64,000 nt of DNA, taken from JACDAN01 sp963802375. Its GTDB lineage: Bacteria; Actinomycetota; Thermoleophilia; Gaiellales; Gaiellaceae. The notes below the pieces were generated by a model. The model was not told the origin of the DNA, searched no databases, and was given only the letters and a program-made list of their open reading frames with translations. Within the stretch, counting starts at the first letter, position 1; every line of letters starts with the position of its first letter. The translations under genes and the position numbers were made by a program. This document shows, piece by piece, positions 15,401-24,096 of this stretch. The stretch lies in the NCBI GenBank assembly GCA_963802375.1, contig CAWDIJ010000010.1, positions 496,001-560,000 on the forward strand, read 5' to 3'.

Positions 15401-15913
15401 TCAGCCGCCGGTCGGCAGCGCCTCGAGCCGGACCGGGCTCCGCCCGTCCGGGATCGACCGATACGCGCCGCCGTTGAGGGAGAACGAGCCGTCGAAGTAG
15501 ACCCCCGCGTCGGGATCTCCCCACCCGTCGAGCCAGCCGTCGCCGCGCCCGACCGCGGAGAAATTGATCTTCGAGGCGTTGATCTTGACGACGAACTTGC
15601 GGTCGTCCGCGATCCGGAACCTGATGTTCCTGCCCCGGTAGACGGTCGTGCGCTGGTTCAAAAACGTCGTCGTGTTGGCGCCACGAACGACGATAGTGCT
15701 CGTCCCGACAGGCGCTTCGGTGACCGTGAGCTTCCCGCGGGCGAACCGGCCGATGACGCCGCCGCTCATCCGGAGCTGGATCGTCGCGCGGCCGTCACGG
15801 ACCGACAGCGTTCCGTCCTCGACCGGGCCAGGGCGCTCGGCCGAAGCCAGCGCGGCGAGCGCGAGGGCGAGGACGGCCGTGGCCGCGAGCAGGATCAGGC
15901 GCGCAGGACGCAT
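15401..15913 (-). CDS. Secreted protein of unknown function
   Basis: 170 residues with a signal peptide (MRPARLILLAATAVLALAL then AALASA, cleavage near residue 25) followed by a beta-rich domain (GTLSVRDGRATIQLRM; GVIGRFARGKLTVTE; IVVRGANTTTF). No cysteine pair and no known domain. ATG 15913 is chosen because the signal peptide starts there; an upstream ATG at 15931 would add six residues. A GATACT hexamer ends 7 nt before it. The gene follows the response regulator start region on the same strand; function unknown. Confidence 0.65.
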   Translation of the reverse strand: MRPARLILLAATAVLALALAALASAERPGPVEDGTLSVRDGRATIQLRMSGGVIGRFARGKLTVTEAPVGTSTIVVRGANTTTFLNQRTTVYRGRNIRFRIADDRKFVVKINASKINFSAVGRGDGWLDGWGDPDAGVYFDGSFSLNGGAYRSIPDGRSPVRLEALPTGG

Positions 15914-15999
15914 GGACACAAGTATCGCCATCCGGAGTGTGACCCGGCTTAGCGATCTGTAAGGAAACCGTTATCGCGGCCCACGACTAGGCCCGCATT

Positions 16000-16005
16000 T
16001 AGGCT
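16000..16005 (+). promoter_or_regulatory. -10 hexamer TAGGCT, leaderless start
   Basis: TAGGCT ends 7 nt before the GTG at 16013, with pyrimidine-rich CGTTTTC between. Confidence 0.45.
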
Positions 16006-16012
16006 CGTTTTC

Positions 16013-17221
16013 GTGGACGAGCTGAACGTCTTCGGCGCGATGGTGCTCGTCGTCTCGGGCGGGCTCCTGCTCGCCCTGCTCCTGATCAAGCTCGGCGAGC
16101 GCATCCCGATTCCCGAGCCGGTGATCTTCCTGCTGCTCGCCGCAGTGGCCTCCGACATCTTTCCGTCGCTTGCGGAGCGCGTCACGATCCTCGAGGTCGA
16201 GCGGATCGGCGTCGTCGCGCTGATCGTGATCCTCTTCAACGGCGGGACGCTGGTCGGCTGGCGCCGCTTCCGGATCGCCGCTGTGCCGATCTTCTCGCTG
16301 GGGATCGTCGGCACGTTCGCGACCGCCGGGATCATCGCGGTGGCCGCGCACTACCTCTTCGACTTCTCGTGGACGATCGCCGGCATCATCGGCGCGGCAC
16401 TGGCGCCCACCGACCCGGCGGTCATGTTCTCGGTGCTCGGGAACAAGGAGATCCGCGGCCGCGCCGGCACGATCCTCGAGGGGGAATCCGGCGTGAACGA
16501 CCCAGTCGGGATCGCGCTGATGATCGGGATGATCGAGCTGGCGACGCAGGACGGCGCGACGTTCTGGGTGGTTATAGAGGAGTTCACCATCGAGATGGCG
16601 GTGGGACTGATCGTCGGCCTCCTCGGCACCGCCGCGCTGCTGCCGCTGCTGCGGATCCCGCTGCCGAACCCGGGCCTCTATCCCCTCCGCACGCTCGCAG
16701 CCGCGGGAGTCATCTACGGCCTCGCTGCGACGGCGCACGGCTCGGGCTTCCTCGCCGTTTTCGTCGCCGGTGTGCTTCTCGGCGACGCCGACGTCCCGCT
16801 TCGCGACGAGATCGAGCACTTCCACACGTCGCTCGCCAGCCTCGCCGAGGTTGTGGTGTTCACGGCCCTCGGGTTGACAATGGACATTACGAACCTCCTC
16901 ACGAGCACCAGGCTGCTGGAAGGGCTCGCGCTGGCCGTGATCCTGGCGCTGATCGCCCGCCCGCTGGCCGTCTATCCGCTGCTCCTGCCGGTGAGGATGC
17001 GCCAGAGCGAGCGACTCTTCGTCGTCTGGAGCGGTCTGCGCGGCGCCGTCCCGATCCTCCTGGCTGCCTTCGCGCTCCTCGCCGCGGTCGACGATGCCGA
17101 GCGCGTCTACGACATCGTCTTCGTAGTCGTCGCCTTCTCGGTGCTGGTCCAGGGCTCGACGATCCCGTGGGTCGCCCGCCGCCTCCAGATCCCGATGCGG
17201 AACGTCGTCAGGAGTACCTGA
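16013..17221 (+). CDS. CPA1-type cation:proton antiporter (NhaP-like)
   Basis: 402 residues with about twelve membrane helices, matching sodium or potassium/proton exchangers of the CPA1 family. Diagnostic segments are LFNGGTLVGWRRF, the unwound-helix region GAALAPTDPAVMFSVLG (about 125-141), the ion-binding ESGVNDPVGIAL (about 160-171) with the conserved Asn-Asp, and WSGLRGAVPILLA near residue 340. There is no C-terminal TrkA regulatory domain. Which cation it carries cannot be told. The last 14 nt overlap the end of the convergent dehydrogenase gene. Confidence 0.92.
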   Translation: MDELNVFGAMVLVVSGGLLLALLLIKLGERIPIPEPVIFLLLAAVASDIFPSLAERVTILEVERIGVVALIVILFNGGTLVGWRRFRIAAVPIFSLGIVGTFATAGIIAVAAHYLFDFSWTIAGIIGAALAPTDPAVMFSVLGNKEIRGRAGTILEGESGVNDPVGIALMIGMIELATQDGATFWVVIEEFTIEMAVGLIVGLLGTAALLPLLRIPLPNPGLYPLRTLAAAGVIYGLAATAHGSGFLAVFVAGVLLGDADVPLRDEIEHFHTSLASLAEVVVFTALGLTMDITNLLTSTRLLEGLALAVILALIARPLAVYPLLLPVRMRQSERLFVVWSGLRGAVPILLAAFALLAAVDDAERVYDIVFVVVAFSVLVQGSTIPWVARRLQIPMRNVVRST

Positions 17222-18059
17222 AGAACCCCTCGCCGCTCTTGCGGCCCAGCTTCCCGTCGCGCTGCATCTGGAGCAGCCGCTCCGGCGGCGCCATCCGGTC
17301 CTCGCCGAGCGCGGCGTGCAGCGCCTCGGAGGCGTGGTTGTGGATGTCGAAGCCGACGAGATCCAGGAGCTCGCACGGTCCCATGGGCCAGCCGGCGCCG
17401 TTCGTCATCGCCTTGTCGAGGTCCTCGGGCGTCACGCCCGCCTCGTCCAGCACGCGCACGCAGTCGTTGAGGAGCGGGATGAGGATCCGGTTGACGATGA
17501 AACCCGGCGTGTCGTTGCAGCGAACGGGCTGCTTTCCGGCACCCTCGGCCCAGGCGTAGGCGGCGTCGACGGCCTCGTCGGAGCTGCGCTCGGCCCGCAC
17601 GACCTCGACCAGAGGCAGGAGCGGCGCGGGGTTGAAGAAGTGCATCCCGATCACGCGCTCGGGGCGCCCCGTCGCTTCCGCGATCCGTGAGACGGAGAGT
17701 GCGGACGTGTTCGTCGCGAGGATCGACTCCGGCTGGGTGATCCGGTCGAGCTCGGCGAACAGCTCGCGCTTCGGCTCGAGCTCCTCGACGATCGCCTCGA
17801 TCACGAGGTCCGCGTCAGCGAGGTCTCCAACCTCGGTCGTTGTCGTGAACCGCCCCACGGCCGCGTCCTTGTCGGCCGGCTCCATGCGGCCCTTCTCCAC
17901 CGCGCGCGTCAGGAAGTGATCGATCTTCGACCGGGCCTGATCGCCGAGCTCGGCGGTGACTTCGCGGCCGACGACCTCGCTGCCGGCCTGCAGCGCGACC
18001 TGGGCGATCCCGGCGCCCATGGTCCCGAGACCGACGACTCCGACCCGACGAATCTCCAT
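17208..18059 (-). CDS. 3-hydroxyacyl-CoA (3-hydroxybutyryl-CoA) dehydrogenase
   Basis: 283 residues, the standard length for single-function enzymes of the Hbd/PaaH/FadB2 type that oxidise 3-hydroxyacyl-CoA with NAD. The Rossmann motif GLGTMGAGIAQ is at residues 9-19, the catalytic His lies in GMHFFNPAPLLPLVEVV (about 138), and the C-terminal helical domain has GFIVNRILIPLLNDCVR and GAGWPMGPCELLDLVGFD. A TAGAGT box (18069-18074) ends 9 nt before the ATG, so the mRNA leader is at most a few bases. With the thiolase at 18803-19951 it covers two steps of beta-oxidation or its reverse. Confidence 0.94.
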   Translation of the reverse strand: MEIRRVGVVGLGTMGAGIAQVALQAGSEVVGREVTAELGDQARSKIDHFLTRAVEKGRMEPADKDAAVGRFTTTTEVGDLADADLVIEAIVEELEPKRELFAELDRITQPESILATNTSALSVSRIAEATGRPERVIGMHFFNPAPLLPLVEVVRAERSSDEAVDAAYAWAEGAGKQPVRCNDTPGFIVNRILIPLLNDCVRVLDEAGVTPEDLDKAMTNGAGWPMGPCELLDLVGFDIHNHASEALHAALGEDRMAPPERLLQMQRDGKLGRKSGEGFFRYS

Positions 18060-18168
18060 CGGCGGGGGACTCTAGGGGCTTCGACATGATGACGCTTCGG
18101 CGGCACAAGGCTCCTCGTGCTGGAGCCCCTCAGGGAAGAAGACCAATCCGCCGCGCGTCTAGGGACGA

Positions 18169-18285
18169 ATGAGACGCAGAAAGTTGATCTTGGGACTGGC
18201 GCTGACGGGTCTCGTGATCCTCGCCCTCGCGGGTGCGGCGGCGCAGCTCGTCCGCGGCGAGCGTCCGGTCCTACTGCCGGCGTAG
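18169..18285 (+). CDS. Short single-span membrane peptide
   Basis: 38 residues from ATG with AGGGACGA upstream: basic start (MRRRKLI), a hydrophobic helix LGLALTGLVILALAGAAAQL, then LVRGERPVLLPA. It is followed 5 nt after the stop by a strong hairpin (18290-18313). Length, SD and terminator support a real small gene; function unknown. Confidence 0.5.
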   Translation: MRRRKLILGLALTGLVILALAGAAAQLVRGERPVLLPA

Positions 18286-18289
18286 CATC

Positions 18290-18313
18290 GAGCCCCCCTG
18301 CGGCCGGGGGCTC
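18290..18313 (+). terminator. Hairpin after the small membrane peptide
   Basis: GAGCCCCC (18290-18297) and GGGGGCTC (18306-18313) form a perfect 8-bp stem around an 8-nt loop. There is no T-run, as is common in GC-rich Actinobacteria. Confidence 0.5.
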
Positions 18314-18340
18314 AGCCGCCGGTTCCGCGCCAGCGTTGGA

Positions 18341-18417
18341 GCTAGTAACACTGTGTTACTAGCCCGGAAATGCGCTCACCAGGCGGCCTCCGGAGTCTTG
18401 TAACACTGTGTTACTTG
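18341..18417. repeat. Twin-palindrome element, copy 2
   Basis: The left palindrome is GCTAGTAACA-n3-TGTTACTAGC (18341-18363), the right one TTGTAACA-n3-TGTTACTT (18398-18417 region); the GTAACA cores are 55 bp apart, exactly as in copy 3. The spacer begins CCGGA and ends TCCGG. The right palindrome supplies the TAA stop codon of the minus-strand gene ending at 18411. Confidence 0.8.
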
Positions 18418-18806
18418 GCATCGACGGCGGACGGCGACGCCTCGATCAGCGTCCTTGCCCGCTCGAATTGCTCCTCGGTCAGGCGGATGTGGGAGTGGCG
18501 CCAGAGGCTCTGCGGAAAGATCCCGGCCTCCTCGACTGCAGGCGCATCGTGCAGGTCCGTGATTGCCACAAGCGGGCGGATCGGGAAGCGCCACGACCAT
18601 CGCGTCCGGCTCGGGTCGTTCGCGGGCGGTCCGGCAATCTCAACGATGGCGAACAGCGCCTGCCAGACGGCCGCATAGAGCACCGCCGGGTCTCCCTCCT
18701 CGACCGTTGGACGCCTGGACGACGAGTGGGCCCGAAGTTGATCCGGCCGAATCGCGGGATCGAGCGGCCGCTCGCCACGGCCGCGGACGAGCAGCCAACG
18801 GGTCAG
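18411..18806 (-). CDS. Conserved protein, possibly EVE-like fold
   Basis: 131 residues if translation starts at the CTG at 18806, which overlaps the thiolase stop (CTGA). The whole frame looks coding: TRWLLVRGRGERPLDPAI, VEEGDPAVLYAAVWQALFAIVEIAG, FPIRPLVAITDL, SLWRHSHIRLTEEQFERARTLI. The opening W-L-L-V strand, the GDPAVLYAAV strand and the ending resemble small EVE/PUA-like nucleic-acid-binding proteins, but this is a weak resemblance. A GTG at 18683 with GAGGAGGG upstream would give a 90-residue version lacking the first strands. Stop codon TAA comes from the twin-palindrome element. Confidence 0.55.
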   Translation of the reverse strand: MTRWLLVRGRGERPLDPAIRPDQLRAHSSSRRPTVEEGDPAVLYAAVWQALFAIVEIAGPPANDPSRTRWSWRFPIRPLVAITDLHDAPAVEEAGIFPQSLWRHSHIRLTEEQFERARTLIEASPSAVDAK

Positions 18807-19951
18807 ACGCGCTCGACGACGGCCGCGATGGCCTGGCCGAAGCCGATGCACATGCTCGCCACGCCGTAGCGCTCGTTGCGGCGCTCGAGCTCGCCGAGCA
18901 GCGTCGCGGTCACCCGTGCGCCGGTTGCGCCGAGCGGATGGCCGAGCGAGATGCCGCCGCCGTTCGGGTTCACGTCGGCCCGCCGGTCCTCGAGATCGGC
19001 GTCGCGCAGGAACTGGAGGACGACGGAGGCGAAGGCCTCGTTGACCTCGATCGCCGAGACGTCGTCCCACGTGAGGCCGGACTTCGCGAGCGCTTTCGCG
19101 CAGGCCTCCGGGTTCCCGTGGAGCATCCGGTGCGGGTCGACGCCGGACAGGCCGAACGAGACGAACCGCGCGCGCGGCTCCAGGCCGAGTCGCTCGACCG
19201 CGGCCTGCGACGCGATCAGCACGCCTGCCGCGCCGTCGCAGATCTGGCTCGAGTTGCCGGCCGTGATCTTCCCGTCCGGGATGAACGCTGGAGCGAGCTC
19301 GGCGAGCTTCTCCGCTGAGGTGTCCCGCCGTGGCGTCTCGTCCACGCCGACGAGTACGCCCGTGTGCGGGTTCGAGACCTCGACCGGGACGATCTCGCGC
19401 TCGAAGCGCCCCTCGTCGATCGCAGCGATCGCTCGCCGGTGCGACTCCAGCGCGTAGTCGTCCAGCTCCTCGCGGGAAATGCCCCACTCGTCTGCGATCA
19501 CTTCTGCGGAGATCCCCTGCGGGACGATCTGCCAGCGCTCGAGGAGCTTGTCCGAAAGGTCGCCGCCGTTCGATCCCATCGGCACGCGGGACATCATCTC
19601 GACGCCCGCCGAGACCACCACGTCCAGCTGGCCGGCCCAGATCGCCGCGGCCGCGTTGAAGTTCGTCTGCATGGAGGAGCCGCACTGGCGGTCGACCGTC
19701 GTCCCGCACACGGTCTCGGGCCAGCCGGCGACCATCGGCACCATCCGGCCGATGTTCCAGCCCTGCTCGCCGATCTGGGTCACGCAGCCGAGCTGGACGT
19801 CCTCGACCTCGCCGGGATCGAGATCGACCCGTTCGACCAGGCCGTTGAGCACCTGCGCGGCGAGCTCGTCGCCGCGAATCGACGACAGCGCGCCGTTCCT
19901 CCGCCCGATTGGACTGCGGACCGCGTCGACGATATAGGCCTGCGACGTCAC
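18803..19951 (-). CDS. Acetyl-CoA C-acyltransferase (thiolase)
   Basis: 382 residues; condenses or cleaves acyl-CoA/acetyl-CoA. The acyl-accepting Cys is in DRQCGSSMQ (about 89), the His in SLGHPLGATGAR near 340, and the base Cys in ASMCIGFGQA near 370; NEAFA is also intact. GTG 19951 is chosen because it overlaps the stop of the upstream cyclase gene (GTGA) and gives the usual AYIVDAVRSPIGR start; an ATG at 19975 would reach into that gene. It forms a compact operon with the hydrolase-cyclase genes and the small 18411 gene. Confidence 0.95.
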   Translation of the reverse strand: MTSQAYIVDAVRSPIGRRNGALSSIRGDELAAQVLNGLVERVDLDPGEVEDVQLGCVTQIGEQGWNIGRMVPMVAGWPETVCGTTVDRQCGSSMQTNFNAAAAIWAGQLDVVVSAGVEMMSRVPMGSNGGDLSDKLLERWQIVPQGISAEVIADEWGISREELDDYALESHRRAIAAIDEGRFEREIVPVEVSNPHTGVLVGVDETPRRDTSAEKLAELAPAFIPDGKITAGNSSQICDGAAGVLIASQAAVERLGLEPRARFVSFGLSGVDPHRMLHGNPEACAKALAKSGLTWDDVSAIEVNEAFASVVLQFLRDADLEDRRADVNPNGGGISLGHPLGATGARVTATLLGELERRNERYGVASMCIGFGQAIAAVVERV

Positions 19952-21275
19952 TGCCGTACAGCGTAGAGACGCCACTCACCCGGAACGCCCTTGAGGTCGT
20001 GCGGGCCGCGATCCTCGAACTCGAGCCCCGAGCCGGCGACGAGCTCCTTGACCGTGCTGGAGACGAGCACCTCGCCCGGTCCGGCCACTGCGGCGACCCG
20101 GGCTCCAGTGTGAACGGCGATGCCCGCGATACCGCTCCCGAGCCGCTCGACCTCGCCGGTGTGGACGCCCGCCGTCACCTCGAGGCCGAGCGGTTGAACC
20201 GCCGAGCGAATCGCTGCCGCGCAGCGCACCGCGCGAGCAGGTCCGTCGAAGGTGGCAAGGAAGCCGTCGCCGGCCGTCTCGATCTCCTCTCCGCGGAAGC
20301 GTCCCAGCTCCCGGCGCACGACCTCAAAATGCCGCTCGAGGAGATCGCGCCAACGGCGGTCACCCAGATCCGCCGCTCGCTCCGTGGATCCGACGACGTC
20401 GCTGAACAGCACCGTTGCGAGCACTCGGTCCGCCTCCTGAACAGGACGGCTACCGGTGAGGAATTCCTCCACCTCATCGACGAGCTCGTCGACGTTTCCC
20501 GCCCAGATCAGGTGCTCGTCGCCCGGAAGCTCGACGTACTTCGCCCCGGGGATCTCCGAGGCGATCCAGCGACCTTCCTCAACGTTGACGTCGAGGTCGC
20601 CCGTCCGGTGGATGACGAGCGTCGGAACGCGGATCGTCGGCAGGACGTCGCGCACGTCGATCTGCGAGTTCATGCGCAGGAGCGCGACCGCCGCGCCGGG
20701 GCTCGCACTTCGTCGAATGTAGGCGACGGCCCGCCGCTTGAAGGACTCGTCCGCGCTCGGCGCGAGGCTGGAGATGTCCATCTCGCCGCCCCAGGAACGC
20801 TCGATCTGCTCGATCTCCGCGGCGCGAGCCTCCGGTGTGGGCGCCCAGGGATAGTCCGAGCTCCACAGCCGCTTGGCATAGATCGCGTGCGTGACGAGAG
20901 CCCGCGTCCGTTCGGGGTAGGTCGCCGCGAAGAGGACGCTCATCAGCCCACCCTCGGACGAGCCGAAGATCGCGGCCCGCTCGCACGCCGCGGCGTCCAT
21001 CACGGCGCGCACGTCGTCCATGCGCTCCTCGAGCGTGGGCAGCAGGTCGAGCGGCACGGGATCCGAGAGGCCGGTGCCGCGCTTGTCGAACAGGATGAGG
21101 CGGGAGAAGGCGGCGAGCCGTTCGAGCAGGCGTGCCTGCGCGGGTTCTCCCACATCAGCTCGATGTTCGAGATCCAGCCCGGGACGTAGAGCAGGTCGAA
21201 GGGCCCGTCGCCGACGACCTGGTAGGCGATGTTCAGGTCACCGCTCTTCGCGTAGCGCGTTTCAGGTGAGCTCAC
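19948..21275 (-). pseudogene. Alpha/beta-hydrolase-class III cyclase fusion, one frameshift
   Basis: GTG 21275 overlaps the stop of its paralogue (GTGA). The start (PETRYAKSGDLNIAYQVVGD, then LYVPGWISNIELMWENP) is in one frame; from about 21150 the protein continues one frame over as AQARLLERLAAFSRLILFDKRG. A single missing base in the GC run at about 21139-21150 explains it. The rest is conserved: nucleophile elbow IFGSSEGGLM, hydrolase cap, then a guanylate/adenylate cyclase domain from about residue 270 (VLFSDVVGSTERAADLGDRRW; ETAGDGFLATF; VKELVAGSGLEFEDRG). It could be a true pseudogene or an assembly error. Confidence 0.8.
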
Positions 21276-22615
21276 TGCTGCACGGCGAAGAGCCGCCACT
21301 CGCCCGGAACGCCCTTGAGCTCGTGCGTCCCGCGGTCGGCGAACTCGAGCCCCGAGCCGGCGACGAGATCCTTGACGGTGCTCGAGGTCAACACCTCGCC
21401 GGGCCCTGCCTTTGCCGCCACCCGGGCACCGGTGTGGACGGCGATGCCTCGGATCTCCAATCCGTCGAGCTCGAGCTCACCGGTGTGAAGGCCGGCGCGG
21501 ACCTCCAGTCCGAGCAGGCGGACCTGGTCGCGGATCGACGCCGCGCACGCAATCGCGCGAGCCGGGCCGTCGAACGTCGCCAGGAAGCTGTCGCCGGCGG
21601 TGCTCAGCTCGCGGCCGCGGAAACGGCCGAGCTCGTTGCGGATGACCGCGTTGTGCTGGTCAAGCAGCTCCTTCCAGCGGCGGTCGCCCAGCTCTGCCGC
21701 CCGCTCGGTCGAACCGACGATGTCCGTGAAGAGGACCGTCGCCAGGACGCGGTCGAACGCCGGATGTGGCCGCACGCCGGTCAGGAACTCCTCGATCTCG
21801 TCGAGAACGCTTTCGTGGTCGCCCAGCCAGGGCATGTGGTCGTTGCCCGGCAGCTCGACGACCTTCGCTCCCGGTATCCGCTCGCCCAGATACCGGCTCG
21901 CGTCGGCGAGCTCCTCGTCCGCGCGGTGTAGCACCAGCGTCGGGACTCGAATCGCGGGCAGCACGTTACGGATGTCGTTCATGGCGGTCATGCGGGTCAG
22001 CGACGCGGCCGCCGCCGGGCTCGCGGCGCGAGAGGCGGCGCGCGCGTAGGCGCGAATCTGCTCCTCGTCGTCGGCGATGGAAGGCGCGAGCCGCTGAAGG
22101 AGCGGGCGCATCGCGTCGACGCCCCAGTCCTCGAGAATCGATCGCTCCAGCTCCTCGAGCGCCTCTTCGATCGCGCCGACCTGATAGTCCGGCGCCCACC
22201 GCGTCCTCGCCGAGCCACCGACCATCACTAGTGCCCTCGTCCGTTGGGGATACGTGGCTGCGAAGAGCGCGCACATCGTCGCGCCCTCGGAGTGGCCGAG
22301 CACCGCGGCTCGTTCGGAGCCAACCGCATCCATCACGGCTCGCATGTCGTCCATCCGGGTCTCGAGAGTCGGGAGGTCGTCGGTCGGGACCCGATCCGAG
22401 AGCCCGATGCCCCGTTTGTCGAACATGATCAGGCGGGAAAACGACGCCAACCGGAGATAGAAGCGCTTGATCTCCTCCATCTCCCAACCCGGGTCGAAGC
22501 TCTGGACCCAGCCGTGGACAAGGACGAGATCAAGCGGGCCGTCGCCGACGACCTGGTAGGCGATGTTGACGTCACCGCTCTTGGCGTAGCGCGTCTCGGG
22601 AGGCATAGGCTTCAT
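21272..22615 (-). CDS. Alpha/beta-hydrolase fused to class III nucleotide cyclase
   Basis: 447 residues. Residues 1-270 are an alpha/beta hydrolase: oxyanion segment LVLVHGWVQSF, FDKRGIGLSDR, nucleophile Ser in VLGHSEGATM (about 118) and acid/base region VLHRADEELAD to GNDHMPWLGD. Residues 280-447 are a class III cyclase with metal-binding Asp residues in VLFTDIVGSTERAAEL and STAGDSFLATF. Such fusions are frequent in Actinobacteria; the ligand is unknown. ATG 22615 is 3 bp from the divergent aldehyde dehydrogenase ATG; ATG 22606 is an alternative. Its paralogue follows with a GTGA overlap, so this is a tandem duplication. Confidence 0.9.
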   Translation of the reverse strand: MKPMPPETRYAKSGDVNIAYQVVGDGPLDLVLVHGWVQSFDPGWEMEEIKRFYLRLASFSRLIMFDKRGIGLSDRVPTDDLPTLETRMDDMRAVMDAVGSERAAVLGHSEGATMCALFAATYPQRTRALVMVGGSARTRWAPDYQVGAIEEALEELERSILEDWGVDAMRPLLQRLAPSIADDEEQIRAYARAASRAASPAAAASLTRMTAMNDIRNVLPAIRVPTLVLHRADEELADASRYLGERIPGAKVVELPGNDHMPWLGDHESVLDEIEEFLTGVRPHPAFDRVLATVLFTDIVGSTERAAELGDRRWKELLDQHNAVIRNELGRFRGRELSTAGDSFLATFDGPARAIACAASIRDQVRLLGLEVRAGLHTGELELDGLEIRGIAVHTGARVAAKAGPGEVLTSSTVKDLVAGSGLEFADRGTHELKGVPGEWRLFAVQQ

Positions 22616-22618
22616 GTT

Positions 22619-24047
22619 ATGGCGGTCACCGCGACCGAGAGAAAGCTGCTGATCGCCGGTGAGTGGGTCGAGACCGGCGAGTGGCAAGAGGTGCGCTCGC
22701 CCTATTCCGGCGAGGTCGTCGGCCGGGTCGCGAAGGCGGGCGCCGACGAAACGCGCCGGGCGGTCGACGCGGCGGCCGCCGCGATGGAAGAGCCGCTGCC
22801 GGCGCACAAGCGCGCCGAGATCCTGGTGCGTGTGGCCGGCGCGCTCGGCCGGCGACACGACGAGGTGGCGCGACTGATCTCGGACGAGGCGGGCAAGCCG
22901 ATGAAGGCTGCGCGGATCGAAGCTCAGCGGGCCATGTCGACCTACACGTTCTCCGCGGTCGAGGCTCGAAAGCTCGGCGGCGACATGGTCCCGATGGACG
23001 CCTCGCAGGCCGGCGAGGGAAAGCTCGCCTTCACGCTCCGGCGCCCGCTCGGCGTCGTCGGCGCGATCAGCCCCTTCAACTTCCCGCTGAACCTCGTCGC
23101 ACACAAGATCGCGCCCTCGCTCGCCGCGGGCTGCGCGGTCGTGCTCAAGCCTGCGGCCCAGACACCGATGTCCGCGCTCCTGCTCGCCGAGCTGGAGGAC
23201 GAGGCGGGCCTTCCGCCCGGATGGCTCAACGTCGTCGTGGGCCCGTCGTCGGAGATCGGCGACGTGCTGGTCGAGGACGAGCGGGTCAAGGTCATCACCT
23301 TCACCGGCTCGAGCGGCGTCGGCTGGAAGCTCGCGGAGCGCTCGCCCAGGAAGCGCGTCAACCTCGAGCTCGGAAACTCGACGCCGCTGATCGTCGAGGC
23401 CGACGCGGATCTGGACGCCGCCGTGGCCGGCGACAGCGCAGCACGGCTTCTCCTTCGCGGGCCAGAGCTGCATCTCGATCCAGCGGGTCTACGTGCAGGA
23501 CGGCGTCTACGACGAGTTCGTCTCCGCGCTGGTGCCGAAGGTCGAGGCGCTGAAGCTCGGCGACCCCGCGGATGAGGACACCGACGTCGGCCCCGTGATC
23601 GACGACGACGCCCGCGACCGGATCCTGGAGTGGATCGACGAGGCGCGATCCGGCGGCGCCGAGATCCTCACCGGCGGCGAGGTCGACGGCGACCTCGTCC
23701 GGCCGACCGTGATCGCGAACGCCCGGCCCGACCTCAAGGTCTCCTGCGAGGAGGTCTTCGGCCCGGTCGTCACCGTCAACCGCTACGAGACCATCGACGA
23801 TGCGATCGAGCTCGCGAACAGCACGAAGTACGGCCTGCAGGGCGGGATCTTCACCGGGAGCTTGCAGACCGCGATGAAGGCGGCGCAGGAGCTCGAGTTC
23901 GGCGGCGTCACCGTCAACGAGGCGCCGACGTTCCGCGCGGACCAGATGCCGTACGGCGGTGTGAAGGAATCCGGAAACACGAAGGAAGGCCCCGCGTACG
24001 CCGTCCGCGAGCTGACGGACGAGCGGCTCGTAGTCATCGACCTCTAA
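22619..24047 (+). pseudogene. NAD(P)-dependent aldehyde dehydrogenase with one frameshift
   Basis: A 475-residue family protein if one base is removed. The first frame runs MAVTATERKLLIAGEWVE through SPFNFPLNLVAHKIAPSLAAG (NAD site), FTGSSGVGWKLAE and the catalytic Glu region NLELGNSTPLIVEADADLDAAV. An extra G in GGCCGGCG at 23425-23431 then shifts the frame; removing it restores the catalytic-cysteine segment GQSCISIQRVYVQDGVYDEF. The second frame is complete to the stop at 24047 (VFGPVVTVNRYETIDDAIELAN; GGVKESGNTKEGP). Total length is 3n+1, consistent with a single insertion. Either a recent mutation or an assembly indel; conservation after the break favours one of these over old decay. Confidence 0.85.
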
Positions 24048-24084
24048 TTCGCGGCCGCAGGGCTTGGCTTTCATCCGCGTTCGC

Positions 24085-24090
24085 TAGATT
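24085..24090 (+). promoter_or_regulatory. -10 hexamer TAGATT, leaderless start
   Basis: TAGATT ends 6 nt before the GTG at 24097; CGATAG lies between. Confidence 0.45.
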
Positions 24091-24096
24091 CGATAG

